DNA of 64,000 nt. It comes from Oxalobacteraceae bacterium UBA6704. Lineage in GTDB: Bacteria; Pseudomonadota; Gammaproteobacteria; Burkholderiales; Burkholderiaceae_D. This document shows, in pieces, positions 26,715-36,498 of this stretch (its first letter is position 1; each line of letters starts with the position of its first letter). The stretch spans positions 1 through 64,000 of the forward strand of contig DKJA01000148.1 of the NCBI GenBank assembly GCA_002454505.1, given 5' to 3'. The notes beneath the pieces were generated by a model, which saw nothing but the letters and a program-made list of their open reading frames with translations, was not told the origin of the DNA and did no database searches. The position numbers and the translations under genes are program-made.

Positions 26715-28202
26715 ATGTCTGAAACCATGCCCGAACAAGCCCTGAGCAATTTCATCGCCGGCCAATGGCAGGCCGGCAGCGGCGAGCAGCTGGTCACCGT
26801 CAACCCGGCCACCGGCCGGCAGACGTGGCAAAGCAATGCCGCCACGCCGGCCGACGTGGCCGCCGCATCGGCCGCCGCGCGCGCCGCCTTCGACGCGTGG
26901 GCCGAACGCCCGCTGGCCGAGCGCAGCGCCATCGTGACAAAGTTCCGCGACCTGCTGAAGGAAAACGCCGAGGAGCTGGCCGCGCTGATCGCCGAGGAAG
27001 TGGGTAAGCCCATGTGGGAAGCCCGCACCGAAGTGACGACGATGGCCAACAAGGTGGACATCTCGCTGCAGTCCTACGGCGCCCGCACGGGCGAGGCGCG
27101 CAACAAGGTGGCCGATGGCGAAGCCGTGCTGCGCCACCGGCCGCATGGCGTGTTCGGCGTGTTCGGTCCCTACAACTTCCCCGGCCACCTGCCGAACGGC
27201 CACATCGTGCCGGCGCTGATCGCCGGGAACACGGTGGTGTTCAAGCCGAGCGAATATGCGCCGCGCACCGCCATCAAGACGGTGCAGCTGTGGGAACAGG
27301 CCGGCGTGCCGCTTGGTGTGATCAACCTGGTCAACGGCGGCCGCGATACCGGCGTCGCGCTGGGTCAGGACGGCAATCTCGATGGCGTGCTGTTCACCGG
27401 CAGCAGCCAGACGGGCGCCGCGCTGCACCGCCAGTTCGGCGGCCAGCCGGGCAAGCTGCTGGCGCTGGAAATGGGCGGCAACAATCCGCTCGTCGTGTGG
27501 GACGTGCAGGACATCGACGCGGCCGTGTTCATGGCCATCCAGTCGGCCTTCATCTCGGCCGGCCAGCGCTGCACGTGCGCGCGCCGCCTGGTCGTGCAGA
27601 CGGGCGAAAAGGGCGATGCGTTCGTCGCCCGCCTGGTGGACGTCGCGTCGAAAATCGTCGCCGGCGAGTCGCATGCGGAACCGCAGCCGTTCATGGGCCC
27701 CGTCGTTTCCGCCGCCGTGGCGGAAAAGCTGGTGCAGGCGCAGGCGGACATGGTCGCCAGGGGCGGCAAGCTGCTGCTGGAAATGAAGCAGCTGCAGGCC
27801 GGCACGGGCTTCGTCTCGGCCGGCATCGTCGACGTGACCAACGCGCAGGGCATTCCGGACGAAGAGTGGTTCGGCCCGCTGCTGCAGATTTACCGCACGG
27901 ACGATTTCGACCAGGCGCTGCGCATCGCCAACGACACGCAGTTCGGCCTGGCCGCCGCGCTGCTGTCGAACGACGCGGCGCTGTGGGACAGGTTCCAGCT
28001 GCGCGCCCGCGCCGGCATCGTCAACTGGAACCGCCCGACGACGGGCGCGGCCAGCTCGGCGCCGTTCGGCGGCGTCGGCAAGTCCGGCAACCACCGCCCG
28101 AGCGCCTACTACGCGGCGGACTACTGCGCCTACCCGGTCGCGTCGATCGAGAACGGCGCGCTGGAAATGCCGGCCAAGCTGTCGCCCGGCCTGACGTTCT
28201 GA
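26715..28202 (+). CDS. astD: Succinylglutamate-semialdehyde dehydrogenase
   Basis: 495-aa NAD-dependent aldehyde dehydrogenase, fourth AST step. Catalytic C286 is in [11 protein letters not shown] and the general base E252 in [11 protein letters not shown]; the NAD site includes FTGSSQTG. It starts 9 nt after aruG, with AAGGA before the ATG. Length and neighbours match AstD/AruD. Confidence 0.95.
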   Translation: MSETMPEQALSNFIAGQWQAGSGEQLVTVNPATGRQTWQSNAATPADVAAASAAARAAFDAWAERPLAERSAIVTKFRDLLKENAEELAALIAEEVGKPMWEARTEVTTMANKVDISLQSYGARTGEARNKVADGEAVLRHRPHGVFGVFGPYNFPGHLPNGHIVPALIAGNTVVFKPSEYAPRTAIKTVQLWEQAGVPLGVINLVNGGRDTGVALGQDGNLDGVLFTGSSQTGAALHRQFGGQPGKLLALEMGGNNPLVVWDVQDIDAAVFMAIQSAFISAGQRCTCARRLVVQTGEKGDAFVARLVDVASKIVAGESHAEPQPFMGPVVSAAVAEKLVQAQADMVARGGKLLLEMKQLQAGTGFVSAGIVDVTNAQGIPDEEWFGPLLQIYRTDDFDQALRIANDTQFGLAAALLSNDAALWDRFQLRARAGIVNWNRPTTGAASSAPFGGVGKSGNHRPSAYYAADYCAYPVASIENGALEMPAKLSPGLTF

Positions 28203-28209
28203 GGCCGTC

Positions 28210-29547
28210 ATGACGACACGCGAATTCAATTTCGACGGGCTGGTCGGCCCGTCGCACAACTACGCCGGCCTCTCGTTCGGCAACGTCGCTTCGTTCAACA
28301 ACGTCAAGAGCGCATCGAACCCGAAGCAGGCCGCCTTGCAAGGCCTGGCGAAGATGCGCGCGCTGGCCGCACGTGGCTTTGCGCAGGCCGTACTGCCGCC
28401 GCAGGCGCGCCCCAACTTCCGCCTGTTGCGCAGCCTCGGTTTCACGGGCAGCGATGCGGACGTGCTGGCCCGCGCATATAAAGAGGCGCCGGTGATCCTG
28501 GCCTGCGCCTATTCGGCATCGCCGATGTGGACGGCCAATGCGGCCACCGTCAGCCCGTCGCGCGACACGGCAGATGGCCGGGTGCACTTCACGCCGGCGA
28601 ACCTGAACAACAAGCTGCACCGCTCGCACGAGCACGAGCAGTCGGCCCGCATGCTGCGCGCCATCTTCAACGATGCGGCGCGCTTTGCCGTGCACGATGC
28701 GCTGCCGCCGACGCCGGCGTTCGGCGACGAAGGTGCCGCCAACCACACGCGGCTGGCTGCAAACCACGGCGCCGATGCGGTGGAGATGTTCGTCTATGGT
28801 CGCGCCGAGTTCGACCCGGCCGCGCCGGCACCGAAGCGCTATCCCGCCCGCCAGACGCTGGAAGCCTCGGAAGCGGTGGCTCGGCTGCATGGCCTGGCCG
28901 AAGCGCGCACCGTGTACGTGCAGCAGAATCCGGACGTGATCGACCAGGGCGTGTTCCACAACGACGTGATCGCCGTCGGCAATGCCAACGTGCTGTTCTA
29001 TCACGAGCAGGCGTTCGCCGACGAGCAGGGCGCGCTGCTGCAGCTGCGCCAGGCGCTCGACGGTGTCGATGCGGAGCTGGTGCCGATCCGCGTGGCGACC
29101 GGCCAGGTGGCCGTGGCGGATGCGGTGCAGAGCTACCTGTTCAACAGCCAGCTGTTGTCCAAGCCGGACGGAAAAATGGCGCTGGTGATACCCCGCGAGT
29201 GCGAGGAAAACCCGGCCGTCGCCCGCTACTTGCACGAACTGGCGGCCAGCGGCGGCCCGGTCGATGAGCTGATCCACTTCGACCTGCGGCAAAGCATGCG
29301 CAACGGCGGCGGGCCCGCCTGCCTGCGGTTGCGCGTGGCGCTGACCGATCAGGAGGCTGGTGCGATGCATCAGGGCGTGGTGATGACGGAGGAGCTGTAC
29401 CACAAGCTCGTCGCCTGGGTGGAGCGCTACTACCGCGATTCGCTGGCACCGCAGGACCTGGCCGACCCTCTGCTCGCCATCGAGATCGGCGGCGCACTGG
29501 AGGAGCTGGAAAGAATACTGGGCCTGCCAGGTCTGTATGATCTGTAA
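28210..29547 (+). CDS. astB: N-succinylarginine dihydrolase
   Basis: 445-aa amidinotransferase-superfamily enzyme, second AST step, releasing ammonia and CO2 from succinylarginine. The N-terminus [21 protein letters not shown] is diagnostic. The catalytic cysteine is C371 in [13 protein letters not shown], corresponding to C365 of E. coli AstB (recalled). It starts 7 nt after astD. Confidence 0.96.
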   Translation: MTTREFNFDGLVGPSHNYAGLSFGNVASFNNVKSASNPKQAALQGLAKMRALAARGFAQAVLPPQARPNFRLLRSLGFTGSDADVLARAYKEAPVILACAYSASPMWTANAATVSPSRDTADGRVHFTPANLNNKLHRSHEHEQSARMLRAIFNDAARFAVHDALPPTPAFGDEGAANHTRLAANHGADAVEMFVYGRAEFDPAAPAPKRYPARQTLEASEAVARLHGLAEARTVYVQQNPDVIDQGVFHNDVIAVGNANVLFYHEQAFADEQGALLQLRQALDGVDAELVPIRVATGQVAVADAVQSYLFNSQLLSKPDGKMALVIPRECEENPAVARYLHELAASGGPVDELIHFDLRQSMRNGGGPACLRLRVALTDQEAGAMHQGVVMTEELYHKLVAWVERYYRDSLAPQDLADPLLAIEIGGALEELERILGLPGLYDL

Positions 29548-29567
29548 ATTGACGAATTGAACCCAAG

Positions 29568-29594
29568 ATGGGGCTGAGCGATCCTCGGCCCCAT
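29568..29594 (+). promoter_or_regulatory. Stem-loop between astB and the glutamate dehydrogenase
   Basis: Perfect arms ATGGGGC/GCCCCAT with a 13-nt loop, 20 nt after the astB stop. No T-run follows, so it may reduce read-through or protect the upstream mRNA rather than terminate. Confidence 0.45.
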
Positions 29595-29662
29595 TGTTCC
29601 ATGGGCGCCAGCCACGAGACGGGGCGCCCCGTACAACACGAAAACATATATTGGAGAAGCAG

Positions 29663-32600
29663 ATGACGAAGTTGCCACAAGACCTGCGTAAAGAGACGCT
29701 GGAACTGGCCAGTGCCGGCAAGACCGCCGAGAACGACCAGGCGCAAGCGCTGATCGCGCTGTGGTTGCGGTCCCTGGACGACGAAGACCTGGCCGGCACG
29801 TCGCCGCAAAGTCTCGCCCCGGTGCTCGTCGAAGGCTTCTCCCAGGCCGCGCGCCGCACCACGCCGGGCTGCCAGATCGCCACGCTGCGTTACGCCGACG
29901 GCAGCAAGGGCACGGCCACCGCGCTGCTGGTGCTGAACGACGACATGCCTTATCTGGTCGACTCCATCGTGATGGCGCTGCGCAAGGAGAAGGTGGCCGT
30001 CAACGGCGTGCTGAACGCCGTGCTGCCGGTGACGCGCGATGCCGCCGGCACCGTCACCAGCGTCGGCGACCATGGCGCCAAGCTGGAATCATATGTGCTG
30101 TGCCTGTTGACGGAAGAACTGGACGCCGCCGCGCTGCAGGCGCTGGTGACGCGCATCGAACTGGTGGCGCGCGACGCCGCCATCGTCCGCCGCGACCTGC
30201 AGACGATGAAGGACCGCTTCACCGCCGTCGCCACCTCCGTGGCCGGCCGCGGCGAAGAAGGCGCCGAAGCGGCCGCCTTCCTGGAATGGGCGCGCGACGA
30301 AGGCTTTGAAGTGCATGGCTACGCTTACTACAACGTGCAGCCCGGTTCGAAGGAACTGCAGCGCGACATCCCGAGCCGCATCGGCGTGCTGCAGGATACG
30401 GCGCACAGCGTGTACGGCACCTGCCTGGCCAATATCCCCGGCGACCTCGATACGCTGGGCCGCCGCGGCCACATCCTGTCGATCGTCAAGGCCGACGTGG
30501 GCGGCACGCTGCACCGCGACCAGCAACTGGACTTCATCGGCGTGCGCGCCGTCGACGCCAATGGCGACATCCTCGGCGAGCACGTGTTCATCGGCCTGTT
30601 CAGCCGCGCCGCCATGCACACGCCGCTGGCCCGGCTGCCGTTTGCGCGGGGCCGCATCGCCCAGGTGCTGAAGATCGCCAACCTGCGCCAGGAAGGCTTC
30701 CGCGCCGAGAAATTCATCGAGATCCTCGAATCGCTGCCGCGCACCGAAGCGCTGGAAGCGGACCCGCAATGGCTGTCCGAAGTGTGCAGCGCCGTCGTGT
30801 CGCTGTACAAGCAGCCGCGCACGAAAGTGTTCGCACGCCGCGACGTGTATGCGCGCCACCTGAACGTGCTGGTCTACCTGCCGCGCGAGCGCTACAGCGC
30901 CAGCGTGGCCAATGCGCTGGCCCGCGCGCTGCAGCACAGCTCCGGCGCCACGCACGTCAGCTCGCAGACGCTGGTGGCCGACGGTCCGCTGGCCCGCGTC
31001 TACCTGATCGCGCATGCCGCCCGTTACCCGCTGGACCTGGAAAGCGATGTGCAGCGCCCGCTGCTGGCCATCCTCGACGGCTGGCACAACAGCTTCTCCG
31101 AACTGGCCGATGCCGTGCCGGACGAGCCGCTGCGCAACGACATGCGCCGCCTGTGCGCCACGCTGCCGGTGGACTACGTGACGGCCACGTCGCCTGCCGT
31201 CGCCTTCCACGACCTGGACACGATCCTGCGCAACGGCGGAAGCGGCCGCGTGACGGTCCGCGTCGAACTGAAATCGGAGCAGAACCCGGCCACGACGATC
31301 CGCATCTACTCGTCCGGCAAGGTGCCGGCGCTGTCGTCGATCCTGCCGGCGCTGCACAACGCGGGCGTGCTGATCGACCGCGAACAGGCCCATTCCATCA
31401 AGACCAGCGACGGCCAGCGCCACTATGTGACGAGCCTGGCCGTCGATGCCGCCTCCGCCGACAAGCTGGCGCAGCCCGGCATCGCCGCCGTGGCCGAAGA
31501 CCTGTTTGCCGCGCTGTTCAACGACGACGTGGAAGACGGCCGCCTGAACGGCCTCGTCGTCGAAGGCGGCCTGGATGCGCAGCAGATCCAGCTGGTGCGC
31601 GCCTACATGAGCTACTGGCGCCAGACCGGCACGCAGTTCTCGGTGCGCTACATCGCCGAAAGCCTGCGCCGCCAGCCCGCGCTGGTCAAGGAAATCGTCG
31701 ACGCGTTCGAACAGCGCTTCGATCCACAGCGCAGCGATGCCGACCACGCCGCCGCGCTGGACAAGCTGGCCGCGCTGAAAGCCGGCCTGCCGCAGGTGAA
31801 CCACGCCGACACGGAAGCGATCCTGGCCGCGCTGATCGAGCTGATGCAGGTGACCGTGCGCACGTCGTACTTCCAGCAGGGGCAAGCCGACAAGATCATC
31901 TTCAAGTTCGACACCAGCAACCTGGCGCTGCTGCCGGAACCGAAGCCATACCGCGAGATCTACGTGTTCTCGCGCCGCTTCGAAGGCGTGCACCTGCGCG
32001 GCGGCCCGGTGGCCCGCGGCGGCCTGCGCTGGTCGGACCGGATGGAGGATTACCGTACCGAGGTGCTGGGCCTGGTCAAGGCGCAGATGGTGAAGAACGC
32101 CGTCATCGTGCCGGCCGGCGCGAAGGGCGGTTTCGTCTGCAAGCAGATGCCGGCCGGCGCGCCGCGCGAAGTGATCGCGGCAGAAGGCGAGGCGGTCTAC
32201 CGCCTGTTCATCGCCAGCCTGCTGGAGGTGACGGACAACCGCTTGCTGGGCAAGATCATTCCGCCGGCCGACACGGTCCGCTACGACAACGACGACCCGT
32301 ACCTGGTGGTGGCTGCCGACAAGGGCACGGCAACCTTCTCCGACATCGCCAACAGCATCGCCGTGCAGCGCGGCTTCTGGCTGGGCGACGCGTTCGCGTC
32401 GGGCGGCTCGAACGGCTACGACCACAAGAAGCTGGGCATTACCGCCAAGGGCGCGTTCGAAGCGGTCAAGCGTCACTTCTACGAGATGGGTCACGACATG
32501 AACACGACGCCGTTCACGGTTGTCGGCGTGGGCGACATGTCGGGCGACGTGTTCGGCAACGGCGTGCTGCTGTCGAAGCAGATCAAGCTGCTGGCCGCGT

Positions 32601-34393
32601 TCGACCACCGCCACATCTTCCTCGACCCGAATCCGGACACCGCCAAATCGTTCGACGAACGCGCGCGCATGTTCGCGCTGCCCCGCTCGTCGTGGGAAGA
32701 CTACGACAAGAGCCTGATCTCGGCAGGCGGCGGCGTGTATCCCCGCTCGGCCCGTTCGATCGAACTGTCGCCACAGATCCGCGAAGCGCTGGACATCAAG
32801 GAAGCGTCGCTGGCGCCTGAAGAACTGATGCACCGCATCCTGCTGGCGCCGGCCGACCTGTTCTACAACGGCGGCATCGGCACCTACATCAAGGCATCCA
32901 CCGAAAGCCACGCGCAGGTGAAGGACCGCGCCAACGACAATATCCGCGTCAACGGCAACGAGCTGCGCGTGAAGGTCGTCAGCGAGGGCGGCAACCTGGG
33001 CGCCACGCAGGCGGGCCGCATCGAGTTCGCGCTGGCCGGCGGCCGCATCTTCACCGATGCGATCGACAACTCGGCCGGCGTGGACTGCTCCGACCACGAA
33101 GTGAACGCGAAGATCTGGCTGGACGTGGAAGTCAATGCCGGCAAGCTGACGGAAGAAGAACGCAACCGCGTGCTGAACGACATGACGGACGATATCGAAC
33201 GCCTCGTCCTGCGCGACAACACGCAGCAGACGCGCCTGCTGGTGCGCGAGCTGCAGGCGCAGCACGATGCGGCCGCGCAGAAGGGTTACGCGGCGCTGAT
33301 CGCCAGCCTGGAAGAAGAGGGCGCGCTGTCGCGCGAGCTGGAGCAGCTGCCGTCGGTGGCCGAACTGGCCCGCCGCAAGAGCGACAACCGCGGCCTGACG
33401 ACGCCGGAACTGGCCGTCGTCATCGCCAACGTGAAGAACCGCTACAAGCGCATCCTCGGCGCGATGCCGCTGACGGACGAGAGCTGGGCGGAAGCCGTGC
33501 TGCGGCCGTACTTCCCGAACCTGCTGGTGGCCACCCGCCCGGCGCTGGCGCACCCGCTGGCCAATGCGATCCTGGCCACCGTGCTGGCCAACGAGGTGGT
33601 CAACCGCTGCGGCCCGCTGCTGATCCGCAGCCTGGCGGCGGACCACAATGTGGACGAGACGGACGTCATCCTGGCATGGGGCCAGGCATGGTCGGCGCTG
33701 AACCTGGATCCGGTGTTCGATGCGCTCGATGCCGATGCGCTGAACGTGCCGCGCGAAGTGTCGATCGCCGTCGATGCGCGCAGCCGGCTGGCGCTGAAGG
33801 CCGCCATCGAAGGCGTGCTGTCGGTATCGAAAGAGCAGCTGCGCGGCAGCGGCGGCGTGGCCGAACTGGCGCGCCTGTTTGCCGACCCGGCGGTGCAGCA
33901 GCGCCTGGCGCCGGCCGGCGTGGCCGCCGAAGCGGATGCGCATCCGGACGTGGCACCGGCATTCGCCCAGGCGTGGAAAGCGCTGGAAGCGATCGAAGGC
34001 GTGGCCGGCTTCCTGTTCGCGGCACTGTCCGTGCAGCGGCCGGCGGGCCTGGACCTGCCGGGCTTCCTGGCACTGGGCACGACGCTGCGCGGCAAGGCGC
34101 ACATCGACACGCTGGAGCGCGGCCTGAAACTGCCGGCCACCAGCCGTTCGCAGGAACAGCTGCGCAGCTATGCGCAACAGGCACTGCGCCGTACGCAGCA
34201 GCGCCTGCTGGCCCGCGTGCTGGCGCAGGCCGGCAGCAAGGGAGAGCAGGCGGTGGACGTCGTCGTCGATGCGCTGAACCTGCCGGCCATCGCGGCACCG
34301 GCCGACCTGGAACAGGCGATGCTGGATGTGTGGGCGCTGTCCGAAGCCGTGCTGGGTAACAGCGCGGGTGGCGGCTACGCACAGGCGGCATGA
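29663..34393 (+). CDS. gdhB: NAD-specific glutamate dehydrogenase, 180-kDa class
   Basis: 1576-aa enzyme oxidising glutamate to 2-oxoglutarate. It has the large N-terminal ACT-like regulatory region of this class, then the catalytic core with GGPVARGGLRWSDRMEDYRTEVLGLVKAQMVKNAVIVP-type sequence around residue 785-820 (glutamate-binding lysines) and a Rossmann NAD segment (VVGVGDMSGDVFGNGVL). The MTKLPQDL start has GGAGA upstream; the frame extends further without a ribosome site. Its position inside the ast operon fits the Pseudomonas enzyme, which is arginine-induced through ArgR. Confidence 0.95.
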   Translation: MTKLPQDLRKETLELASAGKTAENDQAQALIALWLRSLDDEDLAGTSPQSLAPVLVEGFSQAARRTTPGCQIATLRYADGSKGTATALLVLNDDMPYLVDSIVMALRKEKVAVNGVLNAVLPVTRDAAGTVTSVGDHGAKLESYVLCLLTEELDAAALQALVTRIELVARDAAIVRRDLQTMKDRFTAVATSVAGRGEEGAEAAAFLEWARDEGFEVHGYAYYNVQPGSKELQRDIPSRIGVLQDTAHSVYGTCLANIPGDLDTLGRRGHILSIVKADVGGTLHRDQQLDFIGVRAVDANGDILGEHVFIGLFSRAAMHTPLARLPFARGRIAQVLKIANLRQEGFRAEKFIEILESLPRTEALEADPQWLSEVCSAVVSLYKQPRTKVFARRDVYARHLNVLVYLPRERYSASVANALARALQHSSGATHVSSQTLVADGPLARVYLIAHAARYPLDLESDVQRPLLAILDGWHNSFSELADAVPDEPLRNDMRRLCATLPVDYVTATSPAVAFHDLDTILRNGGSGRVTVRVELKSEQNPATTIRIYSSGKVPALSSILPALHNAGVLIDREQAHSIKTSDGQRHYVTSLAVDAASADKLAQPGIAAVAEDLFAALFNDDVEDGRLNGLVVEGGLDAQQIQLVRAYMSYWRQTGTQFSVRYIAESLRRQPALVKEIVDAFEQRFDPQRSDADHAAALDKLAALKAGLPQVNHADTEAILAALIELMQVTVRTSYFQQGQADKIIFKFDTSNLALLPEPKPYREIYVFSRRFEGVHLRGGPVARGGLRWSDRMEDYRTEVLGLVKAQMVKNAVIVPAGAKGGFVCKQMPAGAPREVIAAEGEAVYRLFIASLLEVTDNRLLGKIIPPADTVRYDNDDPYLVVAADKGTATFSDIANSIAVQRGFWLGDAFASGGSNGYDHKKLGITAKGAFEAVKRHFYEMGHDMNTTPFTVVGVGDMSGDVFGNGVLLSKQIKLLAAFDHRHIFLDPNPDTAKSFDERARMFALPRSSWEDYDKSLISAGGGVYPRSARSIELSPQIREALDIKEASLAPEELMHRILLAPADLFYNGGIGTYIKASTESHAQVKDRANDNIRVNGNELRVKVVSEGGNLGATQAGRIEFALAGGRIFTDAIDNSAGVDCSDHEVNAKIWLDVEVNAGKLTEEERNRVLNDMTDDIERLVLRDNTQQTRLLVRELQAQHDAAAQKGYAALIASLEEEGALSRELEQLPSVAELARRKSDNRGLTTPELAVVIANVKNRYKRILGAMPLTDESWAEAVLRPYFPNLLVATRPALAHPLANAILATVLANEVVNRCGPLLIRSLAADHNVDETDVILAWGQAWSALNLDPVFDALDADALNVPREVSIAVDARSRLALKAAIEGVLSVSKEQLRGSGGVAELARLFADPAVQQRLAPAGVAAEADAHPDVAPAFAQAWKALEAIEGVAGFLFAALSVQRPAGLDLPGFLALGTTLRGKAHIDTLERGLKLPATSRSQEQLRSYAQQALRRTQQRLLARVLAQAGSKGEQAVDVVVDALNLPAIAAPADLEQAMLDVWALSEAVLGNSAGGGYAQAA

Positions 34394-34394
34394 C

Positions 34395-35381
34395 GTGAGT
34401 TCGTCACAGCTTCCTGACGCCGTGCGGGCGCTGGCGGAGGCGGATTTTTCCGCCGTCGCTGCCAGCTTTTCCGCGGCCGGCTTTGCGGTGGCCGAACCGG
34501 CGGACGGCATCCTGACGGTGCGCCGGCCCGGTGCCGTGCGGCCGGCGGTGGTGCTGTCCGTCGGCGTGCATGGCGACGAGACGGGGCCGATCGAGCTGAC
34601 GGCTTACCTGCTCGATGCGCTGGCGCGCGAGCCTGAGCAACTGGCGGTGGACCTGATGGTCTGCGTCGGCAATATCGGTGCGATCCGCGCCGGCAAGCGC
34701 TTCATCGACGCTGACCTGAACCGGATGTTCCGCGCCGAGCGGGGCACGTTGGCCGGCACCGCAGAAGCGGCGCGGGCCGACGAGATGATCGCCGCCACCG
34801 CCGATTTCTTTGCCGGCGCAGGGCCGGAGCGGTGGCACCTGGACCTGCACACGGCGATCCGCAAGTCCTACTACCCCACGTTCGCGATCGTGCCGGACCT
34901 GATCGCCGACGCCGCCAAGGCCCGCCTGACCGGCTGGCTGGGCGAAGCAGGCATCGGCGCGCTGGTGCAGAATCCCGCCTCAGCGGGCACGTACAGTTAC
35001 TACAGCGCCGAACACCATGCCGCCGCCGGTACCACGGTGGAGCTGGGCCGCATCGGCACGCTGGGGCAGAACGACCTGTCCCAGTTCGCCGATGCGTCGC
35101 GCGCCATGGACCGCCTGCTGCGCGGCCAGCCGCCGCTACCGGCCGTCTGCACGCCGCACGTGTTCAAGGTGGCGCAGAACATCATCAAGCTGTCCGACGG
35201 GTTCACGATGGCGTTCGGCAAAGAGACGCAGAACTTCACGCCGCTGCGGCAGGGCGACGAGATCGCCCGCGATGGCGACACTATCTATACCGTGCAGCAG
35301 CCGGAGGAGCTGGTGCTGTTTCCGAATCCGGATGTGCGGATCGGGTTGCGGGCCGGGATGATGGTGGTGCGCGTTGGTTGA
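34395..35381 (+). CDS. astE: Succinylglutamate desuccinylase
   Basis: 328-aa zinc carboxypeptidase-like enzyme (M14-type AstE/AspA family), last AST step giving glutamate and succinate. Zinc ligands are H59 and E62 in GVHGDETGP and H152 in HLDLHTA. The GTG start follows the dehydrogenase stop by one base. It is separated from astB by the dehydrogenase gene, unlike the contiguous Pseudomonas order. Confidence 0.94.
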   Translation: MSSSQLPDAVRALAEADFSAVAASFSAAGFAVAEPADGILTVRRPGAVRPAVVLSVGVHGDETGPIELTAYLLDALAREPEQLAVDLMVCVGNIGAIRAGKRFIDADLNRMFRAERGTLAGTAEAARADEMIAATADFFAGAGPERWHLDLHTAIRKSYYPTFAIVPDLIADAAKARLTGWLGEAGIGALVQNPASAGTYSYYSAEHHAAAGTTVELGRIGTLGQNDLSQFADASRAMDRLLRGQPPLPAVCTPHVFKVAQNIIKLSDGFTMAFGKETQNFTPLRQGDEIARDGDTIYTVQQPEELVLFPNPDVRIGLRAGMMVVRVG

Positions 35382-35416
35382 GGCACGCCCCCGCGAATAC
35401 GCAAAATCAAGAGCAA

Positions 35417-35454
35417 CCCGGGGACAGGCCCCGAAAAGCCGGGGACAGTCCCCA
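35417..35454. repeat. Tandem GGGGACAGGCCCC/GGGGACAGTCCCC repeat
   Basis: Two direct copies, CCGGGGACAGGCCCCG and CCGGGGACAGTCCCC, 21 bp apart, after the astE stop and before the next ribosome site. Each copy is self-complementary around its centre. Same family as the repeat at the start of the window. Confidence 0.75.
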
Positions 35455-35477
35455 GCCGCATCTGCCAAAGGAGAACC

Positions 35478-35999
35478 ATGTCGATCACATTATCCGAAGT
35501 CTCCGCGCCGCTGTTCGTGCGCGGCCTGAAAATCCTCGCCACGCTGCTGGCCAAGGGCGAAGAGCATGTGGCGCAGCATGGCGTCGTGCCGGAAGCGCTG
35601 CTGGCGGCGCGGCTGGCGGACGACATGCTGCCGCTGTCGGCGCAGATCCAGCGCGCCAGCGACACGTCGAAGTTCGCCATCCAGCGTCTCAGCGGCGGTG
35701 AAGCACCGAAATTCGCCGACGACGAAGCGAGCTTCCAGCAGCTGCAGGAGCGCATCGAAAAGACGATTGCGTACATCGAGAGCGTCGACGCGGCGCAGGT
35801 CGATGCCGGCAGCGAGCGCGAAGTGAACCTGAACTGGGGCGCGAAAAGTGCCGCGTTCACGGGCCAGAGCTATCTGCTGACGTTCGCGCTGCCGAACTTT
35901 TACTTCCACGTGGTGACCGCCTACGACATCCTGCGCAACCAGGGCGTCAAGGTGGGCAAGCTGGATTACCTGGGGCCGTTCGGCGCCGGCAGCCAATAA
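35478..35999 (+). CDS. DUF1993 family protein
   Basis: 173-aa soluble helical protein matching DUF1993 (a DinB-like fold): MLPLSAQIQRASDTSKFAIQRLSGGEAP, NWGAKSAAFTGQSYLLTFALPNFYFHVVTAYDILR. AGGAGA precedes the ATG. No enzymatic role is known for the family. It ends 4 nt before an intrinsic terminator. Confidence 0.85.
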   Translation: MSITLSEVSAPLFVRGLKILATLLAKGEEHVAQHGVVPEALLAARLADDMLPLSAQIQRASDTSKFAIQRLSGGEAPKFADDEASFQQLQERIEKTIAYIESVDAAQVDAGSEREVNLNWGAKSAAFTGQSYLLTFALPNFYFHVVTAYDILRNQGVKVGKLDYLGPFGAGSQ

Positions 36000-36003
36000 G
36001 AAA

Positions 36004-36025
36004 AGCCACCCGCGGGTGGCTTTTT
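36004..36025. terminator. Intrinsic terminator after DUF1993 gene
   Basis: Stem AGCCACCC/GGGTGGCT followed by a T-run on the plus strand; the preceding AAAA makes it usable for the convergent small gene too. Confidence 0.85.
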
Positions 36026-36044
36026 CAAATGGCGCGCGGCGCGG

Positions 36045-36311
36045 TCAGGAAGCCGCGAGCTGGGCCAGCGCGGGACGGGCCGCGCGGCCGGCCTTGCCGA
36101 CGGCCGCGGCCGCCGAGGATGCAGACGACGCCCGCGCGGCCGTGGCCGGGACAGGCGCCGTAACTGTTGGTTCGCCGGCGCGGTGAGCGTCCGGCATCCA
36201 GCCGACGATCGCCGCCGTGGCAACCAGCGAGAGCAGCAGCACGCCGCCGGCGCCGATGGCCAGCGGATGCACGCGCGCGGAGGTGGTCGGGATTTTCTGG
36301 TACAGCGTCAT
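36045..36311 (-). CDS. Hypothetical small single-pass membrane protein
   Basis: 88 aa. A short N-terminus (MTLYQKIPTTSARVH) precedes one membrane helix (about 17-38) and a 50-residue Ala/Pro-rich tail. GGAGG lies 5 nt before the ATG on the minus strand, strong support that it is translated. No family recognised. Confidence 0.65.
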   Translation of the reverse strand: MTLYQKIPTTSARVHPLAIGAGGVLLLSLVATAAIVGWMPDAHRAGEPTVTAPVPATAARASSASSAAAAVGKAGRAARPALAQLAAS

Positions 36312-36498
36312 GGGAACCTCCGTTCTCGTTAAGTTGACGTGTTGCAAGATCAGACCATTGCAAGATTAGAGGATTAACCATTAGACATCTATCCATTTGG
36401 TGTATCAATGGTAAGCACTTGTAACCGCAAGGTACCGTGCCAGCGGCCTGCCCCGATCCCCGCTACACTCGTCGCCATACCGTTCTGAAAGGCAGGCC

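Noticed and set aside
25539..28259. A 906-codon minus-strand frame across aruF, aruG and astD
   Set aside because: Spans three well-defined plus-strand genes and their junctions; composition typical of GC shadow frames.
30089..34510. A 1473-codon open frame antisense to the glutamate dehydrogenase
   Set aside because: High GC gives long antisense frames. Its translation is His/Arg/Gln-rich with no domain, while the plus frame is a clear enzyme.
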